The notes under the pieces were generated by a model that was given only the letters and a program-made list of their open reading frames with translations, made no database searches and was not told where the DNA came from. This document shows positions 43,206-52,595 of a stretch of DNA of 52,595 nucleotides, one piece after another. Source of the stretch: Paracamarosporium sp. OC-R06-R3 (Eukaryota; Ascomycota; Dothideomycetes; Pleosporales; Didymosphaeriaceae); contig JACVRA010000387.1 of NCBI GenBank assembly GCA_019828545.1, positions 1 through 52,595 on the forward strand, in the 5' to 3' direction. The translations under genes and the position numbers were made by a program. Numbering within the stretch: position 1 is the stretch's first letter; the number at the start of each line of letters is the position of its first letter.

Positions 43206-45306
43206 CCCGCGCCGCAGCAGTTTCTCCTGGGATCTCCGGTAGCTCCGTACTCTTCTTCAGCACAGTCGGTTCCTTCTTCTCCTCTTCAGCCGGTGCCTCT
43301 GCCGCTGGCTCCACGATCGTAGCCTCAGCAGGGGTGTCAACCTCCATCGGCGTGCCACCCGCGTTTCCGCCCTCTGGCGTTTTCACGTCTACCCCTCCGT
43401 CGACGTCCATCTTTCCATCATCAGCATCTGCGCTCCTTACCCTCTCCCTTCTTGGCACCACCCCTTTCTTCACCTTCCTCCTCTCCGCCGCCCGACGCTC
43501 AATCTCCTCCTGCTCTCGTTCTCTCTTTCTTCCATTGAAGGCTTGGTCAATATGCTCCAGCGTCTCTTTCTCGAAAAGATGCTCGTCCATCCAGACTTTT
43601 AAGATTGCATTCACTTCGTCTCTGTATCCGTTCTCCGCCAATCTACCCATCTCCAACTGTGCGGGAAGGCCCTCCAAATACTCGAAGACCTTCCGGTCGG
43701 CGAGTTGGTTACCGATGACGGTACGATACTTGTATGCCATGCCTGGTTCTTTCTGCGTGGTTAGCGCGACGTCAGAGATGATACGCAGGGCGTTGGTTGT
43801 GAGTTGGGGAATTTGTCCACGGCGGCGTCCCTCTTCCTCCTCCTCCGTTACATCACCCTTGGAGAGTTTGGGGTTCGCCTTCGATAAGAAGAAAGGTTGG
43901 AAGATGTTCGTAACGAGTAGGGAAACGACTTCATCCATGCCCTTAGTCACATGGTCCACAGCGAAGTTGGAGAATGCGGCGATCTCATCAGACAGGGCGC
44001 TAGAAGGCGGAAGCGTAGCAAGGAGCCAGATGAGCAAGGCCCGACTGCGTGGGGGCATAATGCCATATCCGGTGTGTGTGCGTCCGGGATAATCATCGCC
44101 GACGGGGAGAGTAGCGCGAGCGTGTGCGGGGATGTCGTCCTCATCCTCTTCCTCTTCCTCTTTCCAAGGTTGATTCAAATCCCAAAGGCAGCTGGCGTAC
44201 TCGTCCGTCAGATCTTCTTTAGGACCGCGCCAATCAGGATTCCATTGGAAAACGTTTGGGCGGGATGTCTCGCTGAGGATCTGGTGGAGGCGCCAGCGAT
44301 AGTAGCGGTTCAGTGGATGCTTTTGGTTGAAGAGCCACGCGAAGCGCTCAGATGATTGCACTTGAGAGTCTTGCATCAGAGCGGCTTCAAATTCTGTACC
44401 GCCATTAATGACACCTTCGATTGTCTGATGTATCAGCCTTAAAGTGGGAAGGTCCGGTGGGGCGTTGGCAGTGACTAGCATCCGCTTGTTCATCGTCTCT
44501 TCCCGTGCGCGATCACGGTTGTTGCCTCCGAGATCTGGCGGTGGTGCAAAGCCCTTTGGAGCCTCTATGTCGTGCAATGTCGCGCCAAACGGCTCTTCGT
44601 GGTGCTTCGTGCTCACACTTCTACCGCCCAGATAGCGATCCAAATGTAGATAATATCCCTTTCCCAAATACTTCTTGTCGCTCATCTTGTTCATCGCGTC
44701 GTCGAGGTCGCGCGCATTGGCATCTTTGTCGAAGATGACCTTCATCGAAGCAGACGGGCGTGTCCTCTGCGAAGGGCTCGACGGCCTTGACGGCGGTATC
44801 TTTTCGACCTTGACCACTTTGAGTGACGGAAACTCAGAGAAAAGTTCCTCCACACGAGCAGGACTGATTGCAGGGGGCAGATTCGACGCTTTAGCCACCA
44901 CCGTCGTGTACAAGTTCTCGCTTTTCTCGTCGTCTGCGCCAAATCCTCCCACGTTTCCACCGAACCTCGAATGTGGTGCTCCCATATATCCGCCTGGCGC
45001 ACCTGGCCTTGAAAAGGCAGGCAGGGGCTCCGCATCCAACGTGCCCGGCCCGCTCTTCATTGATCGTGGCCGTCCGGTAAAATGTCGCTTCGAACCTGTG
45101 GGAACAAACACGTCGTGCTCGATCTCAGGATCCTTCTCCGGCTCGCCGAGTACGCCCTTTTCGTCGCCATGTTCTTTCATGAAGTCGGCCATGACCTTGT
45201 CGAGCGCATTTTTCTCCTCGCGCGCTTTCGCATCGTCTTCTGCTTTAGCTTTGGAGCCAAGCTGCGCAGCTTTGCTAGCTTTGTTGAGGGATATTCTGAA
45301 CGCCAT
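43153..45306 (-). CDS. SR140/U2SURP-like U2 snRNP-associated splicing factor
   Basis: 717 residues, no intron. The ATG at 45306 (MAFRISLNKASKAA) is chosen over an upstream frame that has no family features. Domain order: an RRM at about 131-230 (NLYTTVVAKASNLPPAISPA), a SURP module at about 286-345 (IHQTIEGVINGGTEFEAALM with FAWLFNQKHPLNRYYRWRL), a CID-type helical domain at about 418-570, then a Lys/Glu-rich coiled coil and an acidic tail. RRM-SURP-CID is the arrangement of SR140, which works with the U2 snRNP in branch-site recognition. An acidic linker (EEEEEDEDD, about 383-391) precedes the CID. The end of the gene is tandemly triplicated (42961-43205). Head-to-head with the next gene over 208 bp, so probably coexpressed. 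Confidence 0.85.
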   Translation of the reverse strand: MAFRISLNKASKAAQLGSKAKAEDDAKAREEKNALDKVMADFMKEHGDEKGVLGEPEKDPEIEHDVFVPTGSKRHFTGRPRSMKSGPGTLDAEPLPAFSRPGAPGGYMGAPHSRFGGNVGGFGADDEKSENLYTTVVAKASNLPPAISPARVEELFSEFPSLKVVKVEKIPPSRPSSPSQRTRPSASMKVIFDKDANARDLDDAMNKMSDKKYLGKGYYLHLDRYLGGRSVSTKHHEEPFGATLHDIEAPKGFAPPPDLGGNNRDRAREETMNKRMLVTANAPPDLPTLRLIHQTIEGVINGGTEFEAALMQDSQVQSSERFAWLFNQKHPLNRYYRWRLHQILSETSRPNVFQWNPDWRGPKEDLTDEYASCLWDLNQPWKEEEEEDEDDIPAHARATLPVGDDYPGRTHTGYGIMPPRSRALLIWLLATLPPSSALSDEIAAFSNFAVDHVTKGMDEVVSLLVTNIFQPFFLSKANPKLSKGDVTEEEEEGRRRGQIPQLTTNALRIISDVALTTQKEPGMAYKYRTVIGNQLADRKVFEYLEGLPAQLEMGRLAENGYRDEVNAILKVWMDEHLFEKETLEHIDQAFNGRKREREQEEIERRAAERRKVKKGVVPRRERVRSADADDGKMDVDGGVDVKTPEGGNAGGTPMEVDTPAEATIVEPAAEAPAEEEKKEPTVLKKSTELPEIPGETAAARAKRLRPKAEDMFASDEE

Positions 45307-45514
45307 GTTAGTTAGGGAAAGAGCGAACGTGCGCGCGGAGAACAAGAGGGGGGCGTGCCCCTGTGGGGAACTGAGTGGTGTGGAGGTCGTGTTAAGCTCA
45401 AGGAAAGCGCAGATGTTGTCCAACGCTTGGTCCGTGCGCCGTGGAGTACCCAGCGACGTTACAAGTCGAAACCCCGCCCGATACCTACCAATACAACTCC
45501 CAATCTCATCCAAT

Positions 45515-46707
45515 ATGGCGACCCAGCAAGAACTCCAGATGTTACTCCGCTTTCTCTCTCAGGATGCGAAGATCCCCCTCGCCTCAGCCATGGGGAAGAT
45601 CAAAGACCTGCAGGCTGCAAAGATGATCACGTGAGTTCGCGTCACTTACATCCACACACCACTAACGCGTACAGCCCTGACGACATCGCCAAATCCGACT
45701 TGGAGAATCTACAGAAAGTATTCGGGGATGATAAAATCGCGCGTCAGGTCTCGAACGCAGCAAAACGCGTCTCCAAGAAGCGCACAAACAGCGACCTCTC
45801 CACGGCATCAACGGCAACAATCCCTTCCACGCCGGCAAAGCGCGCTAGAATCTCGTTTGGGGCACCTATGGACCCGGCTACCTTCGAAGCCTCACTCACT
45901 CTACCGTCGTCCATTCTAGACGAAGACCAATTGAAAGAGGTCACCGTGTTCACTAACCGTGCACCACTTGTACTAGCTTTTGCAGTGACTCTTCTCAAAT
46001 ACACAATGCCTACGCAGCCCCTCTCTAGCCGCCTTAGCCTTGCACAAGCGGTCTGCAGCGCAAACAGCCAATCCAAAGCAAAGTATCTCGGCATCCAGAA
46101 GGGAGCGTCTGCTGAAGAAGAAGGCTGGGGTGAGGGGCAGCCGGTCATCACCGTCATGAACCGAGAAATTCGAGTCATGAAAAGGTGGGGTTACACGTGG
46201 AAGGAAGAGAAGGAAGTGAAGGAAGAAGACCTGGTGTCTTCACAGAGCACTGTAAAGGGCGACGACACGCAGGAAGCCGTTGCGCCTGAAGAGCCAGCGC
46301 TATGGGGCGTAGATTTGGAGGCGTTGAAGAAGTCTCACGGACCAGTGACGATCGGTTCAAGGCAGGGTTCCAGTAACAACTTGCCGATCTACAGACCAGA
46401 GTCTACACGGGCGTATCTCGTCAAGTCGTTCGGCCTGAAACCGAGCACGGACGCCAAACCAGCGAAGGCGCCAACGGGGAAGAAAGCGGCAGATGATAAA
46501 GAGCGTAACTTGGGCATGCTTCTCGCGTCCATAGATTTGTTATGCCAGTCATGGGAGCAAGTGCTTAGCCAAGAAGATATGGATAAGCGGGCATGGAGTT
46601 GGTATTGTAGCGTGAGGCCACAGGTCAAAAGTGGGGTTGCGGGATGGGGAGGAAAGGGAGATGTCAAGCTTGAAGATATTTTAAGCTTGAGGCGAGCCCC
46701 GAGTTAG
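45515..46707 (+). CDS. Conserved-looking ascomycete protein of unknown function
   Basis: Exons 45515-45630 and 45675-46707 across a 44-nt intron (GTGAGT donor, TACAG acceptor); 382 residues. The N-terminus is helical (LLRFLSQDAKIPLASAMGKI), followed by a basic, Ser/Thr-rich nuclear-type patch (KRVSKKRTNS, then PAKRARIS). The C-terminal half has a compact motif WGVDLEAL and later SSNNLPIYRPESTRAYLVKS and RAWSWYCSVRPQV with GVAGWGGKGDVKLEDILSL. Strong, non-repetitive composition and clean splicing mark it as a real conserved gene. I cannot name the family. The nuclear signals and the head-to-head pairing with a splicing factor point to nucleic-acid metabolism, as inference only. Confidence 0.8.
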
Positions 46708-48342
46708 AGTATTTGTGGACCTTTTCGAGAATCGGTTGTAGATATCGGAGTTTCTTCGTTTGTCTTTAAGGTGAGATCGAGAAGCGCAGGGACTGACTTT
46801 GGATAATGCGCAGCTACAACTAGTCGAAAGTTCTCCTGACTAAGATACTATGCAAACTCCATTGAGAATGTCCTACAGTGTCGGGCAACTGAATCTAATC
46901 AAATCCTCGACCAACGCGCTCCCTCCTAGATCCCTACACGTATATTAATGTAAACTGAAAAAAAAAATAACATAATCGGCTGAACCAGCTTCCTAATTGC
47001 GCGGTCTGGGCATGCCTACAACATACCAGGAAATAAGAGATGGAACCGGAACGAGCAGACACAGGGATATTTCCCTCGCGTCGGTCATTCCAACTTGGTC
47101 ACCCAATCAAGACATGCTCTATTGAGCGTTCTGAGCGAATAAATCTTTGGGTTTTCGTCCCAGCAAGGAGAATGCAAAGTTCCGCAAGTTTCGCTATATA
47201 CTAATCTAACCCAACTAGCTTAATACGTACAATACTAAGGCCACTATACTTCAATTATTTGGGGGATTTATTTCAGAAACTAACACGAATACGCAGGCTC
47301 ATCTTCTCACTTTACTCCTTGAGATTATGCAAATGTGTTCATCAGACTGGTAAGCGAACCGCATTCCGTGCCGCCCTCACGGCCGATTTCGTCATCGTGA
47401 TTCTGTATGATAATCCACCTCCTAACCGAACTACATTCCGAAGGATTTCTCCAGGATTCTGCACGAAATCGTACCGAGAAGACAATCATGAGGCTAAGTG
47501 GGTCATGAGTATTCGCACAGTCCCTCGTCCCCTGGTTCAAATGCCTAGCGTCGAGGATTTTAGTGGATTTACTAGGTGTGCAAAGGGCAATTCGTTGTCG
47601 TAGCCACCCTTCCATTCCTCCCGACGCTAGGCACTTCAGCCAGGGGACTGTATGTTGCTCCACAAGTTGGTCCATGGCATGCTTTTGGTACGATCAATGA
47701 TCGACGAGGGCTTTTGATGAAGATGAACGCACCGATATCGTACGAGTGTGAACTGGGCGTTGTTTCCTAAAGCCGTGATAAATGCGTCATCGGGCTTGGC
47801 TGATAGCAGTGGGCTGGTTTTTCTTTGTTGTTGGGAGTAGTGCAACGGCCAGGTAACGAATTTCCATTCTCAGTTGGCGCACGCCTCATTCTGAGTTGAT
47901 TCGGCCCGCATCACGAAAGCGATTCGCGCCACCAAATTTTCCGTTCAGGCCAACGAAAATGAAGTGAGATTGTGTGAATAGATCATTGAACGTGTACCTG
48001 GATAGTACGAAACTATCTGGGATATGGATGCAGCAGCTCTATTCCTCTTAATAGCCCTCGCTCCGGGGACTCTCTACTCTTGAAAATGATTTACAGCATT
48101 TGAACTCCGTATAGTGCACACTTTGCGAGTACGGAACGCTAACGATATGCATAGCTGCATAGATTCGTAACCTCAACACAAGCATAATGTACAGCTGCCT
48201 CGCTGAGACAGAAAATCCAACACCAATGCTAAACATGACATGATGGAGAACAAAGAAAGATAGTGTTATCAATACAACGTAGAAATGAAGGTTTGCTCCA
48301 ACAACAGGAAACCAGTCCTTGCTCATCGGATGCCAACGTAGC
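46708..48342. other. Intergenic with fold-back repeat
   Basis: 1.6 kb. No gene is supported; small frames around 47259-47845 coincide with the inverted repeat at 47529-47646 and are not trusted. Confidence 0.45.
47529..47646. repeat. Imperfect inverted repeat, arms of about 30 bp, 58-bp spacer
   Basis: The left arm (47529-47557) and the reverse complement of the right arm (47616-47646) share CCCCTGG, then TGCCTAGCGTCG and AGGA with three mismatches and a two-base gap. Pairing resumes outward with ACAGT on both sides after a 7-base insertion on the left. It could be a MITE-like fold-back or a structured RNA. Confidence 0.65.
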
Positions 48343-48735
48343 TCATTTATCACCACCCTTTCCATTCATACCCCTCACCAACTGTTTCCCCATCAATCTC
48401 GAGATCTCAATCGCATAGTCTCTTTTGCGCATCCGCCGCACCTCGTCGTTGCTCTTGCCTCGGAAGTCCTCTTCGCGATACGCAGGCGGTGCATGGACAT
48501 CGAAAGCAGTTGTACGCGTGCTATCTCGCGGTGGTGGAAACGATGTGAGGGTCTCAGCGTCGTGTTTGTGCGGGGTAGAAGGAGAGCGTGGCGCTTCGCA
48601 AGAATGCCGTGTCGACGTACTCGATGTTTTGGAAAGCGTCGGCGAAGGAGGGTTGTGATGTGAATGTAAATCGGCGGTTGAGGAGTTATGTGAGAGTTCG
48701 CGGATGGCGACTGTGGACTTTGGGAAGTCGTCCAT
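48343..48735 (-). CDS. Small Ser/Pro-rich protein with conserved-looking C-terminal basic helix
   Basis: 130 residues from the internal ATG (MDDFPKSTVAIRELSH). The longer frame to 48798 begins with a leader of poor quality. The first two thirds are Ser/Thr/Pro/His-rich and disordered. It then contains DVHAPPAYREEDFRG (a PPAY-type motif, which can bind WW domains) and ends in a basic helix RRMRKRDYAIEISRLMGKQL plus a Gly/Lys tail. No known domain. PPxY plus a basic helix suggests an adaptor, for instance of HECT ubiquitin ligases, but this is a guess. Confidence 0.5.
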   Translation of the reverse strand: MDDFPKSTVAIRELSHNSSTADLHSHHNPPSPTLSKTSSTSTRHSCEAPRSPSTPHKHDAETLTSFPPPRDSTRTTAFDVHAPPAYREEDFRGKSNDEVRRMRKRDYAIEISRLMGKQLVRGMNGKGGDK

Positions 48736-51059
48736 TGTTTTGATGACCAACGTGGTGTAGGTATATAGCTGTGAGAAGGTTCCCTTGTGGGTATGCAACG
48801 CCTACTCGTCCGCAATCTTCTGACGAGCGAATAGTGACTTAGTTGATATCTGCGCATCCTCACCCCTCGCGCCAGAATATATCCAAACCCCAGGATGCGA
48901 CGTCATGTCCGAGCTTCGGACTGTTGAGGACATGGCTTTGTCCATCTCGACCGAAAAGGTAAGGATGTACAGCCAATCAGCGATCGCTGCCTCCAGCATG
49001 CAGGAACGGCGGCGGAGTTACCACTTGCGAAGGCGCTGGTTTCAGGCGCGGTATACAAAGCAGGAAATGGGTGTTCTATGGAACGCGGGAACGGCTGAGG
49101 GTGGGTCCAGCGTTACGTTTGTGGGTCTGGGGTGATGCGGGATTCACGTGGCTTGCGTAGGGATGATGTCATAAGGAGCTGAAGCGAATGCGATTTCGTT
49201 ACGAACAATGGTGGAAATCCCGAGATCGCTATCTGGAAATGCGAAAACTAAATCTAGGATCAGAATCGGGCCAATGTTTTCACAAAAGATGTTGTCGGCC
49301 TCCAGGCCTCCATATCACCAATCAGGCAATCTCAGAATGTGAACCAGCCTCTCACTCTACTCCCAAGACTTCTCTCTTCTCTTGTATCCTTGCCAACCCT
49401 CCGTGAGCCTACAATACTCTCCCTTGATTTCTTATGTATCTTGTGTCTCTGGATCTCTACATGTGTTGGTGCATTGAATTGGCCACTCAATCGGCGGATC
49501 TCGGGCTGCGATGCAAATGATCGATCGCTCACATGTGATGCCGCGGAGCCACATGACGCCGTAGGGTGGAGGTGGATAGTGGAATCAGATTGTGAACGAT
49601 TTCTGGTAGGCGACGAGGAGCCGTGCATGTTTGGTGTTGATTGCGGATGCGCTGTTGCTGGTGAGCACGATGATCAGGACGTCAAGGGCCTAGCTCACGG
49701 CGACCCTGGTGATCGTGATCGAGATCGCTCTGTTGCTGCTTGTCCTCCACTGTACGGGCGTGATGGAGCCTTGTCGAACTCATCGTTTAACTCACTTGAT
49801 TGCGATTTTAAACCTAGGATACATAAGATTTCGCTAGAGTGGCCTTGTTGTACATGTATACAACTAGGCCACCCATCCACATCCGCAGTCAACGTCAGGA
49901 CATCTGAATCGATTTGCCAAGGCGTGACGATCGCGCTGCGCCCAGCAAACGTGGCTTGGGCCGGGTGATGTTCGAATAAACTTTCCGTGACAGGCAGGTA
50001 TCGGTTAGGCGGCGGCGTTCGTAGTGGCGCCGCGGAGGGCTGAAGGAGGCCGGAAATTCGGTAAGATCAACACAAGGAAAGCATAAGGGTCATGATTGGC
50101 CAGTTTCTTCTTCCCCTCGATGCTGATCGACCGAGTCCCTGAATTCTCACCTCGCAAGTTACTGCATCACGAGTTACTGCATCTTCTTAATATATACCGC
50201 AAAGTACGTATTCTTTAGTGGCCAACACCGCGATTAAAGCAAGTCACGTTCCTACTAGGGACTCCTGATCTAATATTCATTTAGACGACCCAATCGAAAT
50301 AGGCAAAGAAAGATCCCATCCATCTTGCAATTATAGTCTCCCGGTCGCGTTTTGAGATAGGCTCTGAAGAAACACTTTGTATATATCGTCGGGTAGGAGC
50401 CGAGTAAGTTTATGGTCCCTGTTTTCCTATTCGTGAACTGGCCCAGGGTCTTACATCATGTCTGAAACCTTGGCTCATCCAGCGTGAACATTTTCCACCG
50501 TCTTGTAGTATGCATCGCTTTCCGCACCATGCCCTTCGTTGTTTCGTGCAGGATGATGTTTTCAGTCCACTTTATAAGCCCAACATGGATCTGAATAGAT
50601 CAGTTCCGTTAACTTCTCTTTCAATCTTAACTTTGTAGCAATCTTTGGTGCCGATGGTTCCATGGGCTGATCTTATGAGGTTTATAGCTGCTTTCCTGGA
50701 ACTCAAGCCTACAAAACTGCCGGTAGACTAAATGCGTCTATGCAATGCGACTTAACCGTCTCTGGCCTTTATCTGGGAGTCGACGTGTGGTATATCCAAT
50801 GGCCAAAAGCTGTCCATGGCCATGCGCAAAAAATGTACCCGCATGTTTGTGTGTGTTTTGAGCGCCGGATTCCCTATCTTAACACCACAAATGAGCACGT
50901 CATATTGTTTCTCGATGGTTCCTGCTATCTGCTAGATGTATATACCACCCTAAGTTTCGACACCAACTACTTTTGAGTGGTCAAATATGACTAAGTCTTC
51001 TTCAATCCTGAGATACCGTTGTAATTCTGCGAGCGCATCGATTTGCTCTCCGAATGATT
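48736..51059. other. Gene-poor interval with unconvincing short frames
   Basis: Minus-strand frames with ATG starts at 48999-48802 (65 residues), 49628-49332 (98 residues, Ser/Arg-rich, ends GWFTF) and 49892-49695 (65 residues, ends in SRSRSP) may include exons of one SR-rich gene. A candidate intron (GTGAGC...AACAG, about 49695-49650) does not bring the last two into one frame, so no gene is called. 50000-51000 shows nothing. Confidence 0.35.
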
Positions 51060-52373
51060 TTAGTGCTAGATTTCACATGCCCTGTCTTACACCTGGGGCG
51101 ATCCTATCTCACCATCATGGTATGATCAACAGGTTCCCATGGAGAGCACAATGGTTTGTAATGGAATCGAAATGCAGATTACTAGCAATCTCGACGCTGC
51201 ACTCAGAGCCATCTTGAAGCGCCGGGCCGAGGTTGATGTCACCGAAAAGAACCTCTATGGGTGGATTCGGTCTGTATCAATCAATCAAACACAATGGAAC
51301 ACAACTCCCAAGTTGGTATGATGAGCCAGATCTATGCGGCCAAATTCTGAATCGCTGAACGACGCTCTCTCGATATCTTGACTTGGGCAACAGGCCCTTC
51401 GAATCGTCGATTTCCGGAGCTTTCGAGCTGGATTAAAGAGTTTGAATACGTTCCTCTCCGACGAGAGTACAATATTAGAACGTCTGAATTCACTGCTACA
51501 GATGGTTCGCTTGTCTCTTCAAATGTAACGCTCTCCGAAGACTATCGCATGCTTAGCGTTCGTGGCGTTCAGATCAGCATGATCGTGGAACTTGCCAAGC
51601 CCCCAACGTGCCACGAGTCTGAATTGTCTTTCGATCCAATTTGGACGGGGTATGATCAGATAGATTCTTGAGCACGTGAGCGTCTGAGAATTGATTCAGA
51701 ACCTAGCAGGGAAGATGATTCGAGTTATCTACTTACGTCAATGCGGCAAGATGCCTATATTCCCCTCCTTCGTAAGATGCATGAGCAACGGTATTTTTTG
51801 GATCGGAAGGGTGCTTCGATACACAGCGTTCCTGAAAAAGAAGAGTCCGCGATTTTGGAAATAGTGAAATTTTGGAACGAAGGTGCTCTGACCCTGTCCG
51901 AGCTATGGGATGTCCGTAGGAAAACTTGTGATTGCTACGGAATGTACAATTCCTCATGGCGATACTGGTCTATCTTCGACAGAAACTGTCCATGTATAGT
52001 AGACTTATCACGCGATGCATCGATCGAACCACATGCTGAATCCATTTGGCACCCAACTAAAAGGGACACTGCCGACATGAAAACTTCAAAATTGCGACGT
52101 AGAGTATCTCTGCCGCTCTTCCAAGATTGCCTCGCAAAGCTTTCAAATGGCTCTTTGGCCAGGGTTCCTGCTGGCTCGCAATGCGGCGATGCCGTCTTTC
52201 TGCTCGAAGGAGCAAGCGCGCCTTTTATTCTGAGGGAAACACCCGCTGAAGACAGATATTCTGAACGTGAACTACCTTGGGAGGTGATTGGTTACGCCTA
52301 TGTACACGGGGCTATGCAGGGACAGGTATGGAGGAAAGTAAGACATTTATGTAAGCTAATTACGCTGGTATAG
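51060..52373 (+). pseudogene. HET-domain (heterokaryon incompatibility) gene, decayed
   Basis: The N-terminal HET block is readable: HALSYTWGDPI (about 51075), then CNGIEMQITSNLDAALRAIL and a degraded SINQ motif. The next block (EHNSQVGMMSQIYAAK, from 51297) sits in another frame. About 150 residues that normally follow, including the WLG and WFxRxWVxQE motifs, are missing. The frame resumes at LDILTWATG (about 51370) and runs, with one in-frame TGA at 51669-51671, to a typical HET C-terminus (GDAVFLLEGASAPFIL, then EVIGYAYVHGAMQGQVW) ending at 52373. So there is at least one frameshift, one internal deletion and one nonsense codon. HET proteins trigger cell death on non-self fusion; this copy cannot be full-length. 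Confidence 0.8.
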
Positions 52374-52595
52374 TATTACTAAGACTAGCCTCTGGAAGAG
52401 GTTTAGTAAGGTTAAAGAGTTAACGTGTTTAATCATCGGTTGGGCCACATCACCTGTTCGGCCGCCCCACCAAGTCGCGCGACACCTCAGCACCGATAAC
52501 TCAGCAACGATATAGTATATTTGTATAGGATTTTGCAGATAGGTGGTCTATTGCTGTCTACACTGTCTCCTATTGTGTCCTTGTACATGGCAATT
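52374..52595. other. Window end, unassigned
   Basis: An AT-rich start, then about 80 bp of GC-rich sequence and an AT-rich end. No feature can be supported; it may begin another repeat. Confidence 0.3.

Noticed and set aside
44675..45634. 319-codon plus-strand frame opposite the SR140-like gene
   Set aside because: Antisense shadow: Ser-rich because it is the complement of the sense codons. The real plus-strand gene starts at 45515 in another frame.
49332..49892. Two Ser/Arg-rich minus-strand frames that might be exons of one SR-type gene
   Set aside because: The only good intron between them (GTGAGC...AACAG) joins them out of phase.
1..52595. CRISPR arrays, bacterial operons, rRNA genes
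   Set aside because: None seen. The spliced genes and RIP show eukaryotic fungal DNA.

Overview
This window looks like nuclear DNA of a filamentous ascomycete, most likely a Dothideomycete of the Pleosporales type. The reasons are short introns (44-101 nt, GTRNGT donors, CTRAY-like branch points, YAG acceptors), a Zn2Cys6 regulator, an A-domain enzyme, a HET-domain relic, and repeats that carry the marks of repeat-induced point mutation (RIP: very high TpA, almost no CpA, C-to-T stop codons in every frame). The species cannot be named from the sequence alone.

Layout. 1-5472 is a dead repeat block: the 3' two thirds of a RIP-mutated Ty1/copia retrotransposon with its 3' LTR (4373-4616), apparently inserted in a RIP-mutated Fot1/pogo-type DNA transposon. 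5.9-7.8 kb holds a broken phospholipase-like gene and, divergent from it, a 74-residue secreted six-cysteine protein. 9.9-16.8 kb holds a Zn2Cys6 transcription factor, an MFS sugar transporter and an 11-exon intracellular GH1 beta-glucosidase. The last two diverge from a 920-bp region containing a CGG/CCG-rich 9-bp tandem repeat. Together they look like a beta-glucoside or cellodextrin uptake and hydrolysis cluster with its own regulator. 17.1-17.7 kb has a poorly resolved CxxC/membrane gene. 19.8-26.4 kb has a six-exon enoyl-CoA hydratase diverging from a 10-exon enzyme that fuses an adenylation domain (no carrier domain) to a multi-pass membrane part and a ferric-reductase-like NAD-binding domain. 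28.2-35.5 kb holds lineage-type genes: a cysteine-rich zinc-binding-like protein, an uncharacterised protein, an APH-fold pseudokinase and a small orphan. 35.5-38.7 kb is gene-poor with minisatellites.

From 38.7 to 46.7 kb the content is core housekeeping, tightly packed: acetolactate synthase ILV2, a TRAPPC12-like TPR protein, an SR140/U2SURP-like splicing factor and a conserved unknown. The 3' end of the splicing-factor gene, including codons and stop, is present three times in tandem. The last 6 kb is sparse again: one small Ser/Pro-rich gene, a fold-back inverted repeat and a decayed HET gene. The window therefore runs from a transposon-bordered accessory region into a conserved block.

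Exon joins were derived by hand from splice consensus, frame continuity and family motifs. No alignment or transcript data were available. Start codons were moved to the first plausible ATG where the longest open frame began at TTG or GTG.
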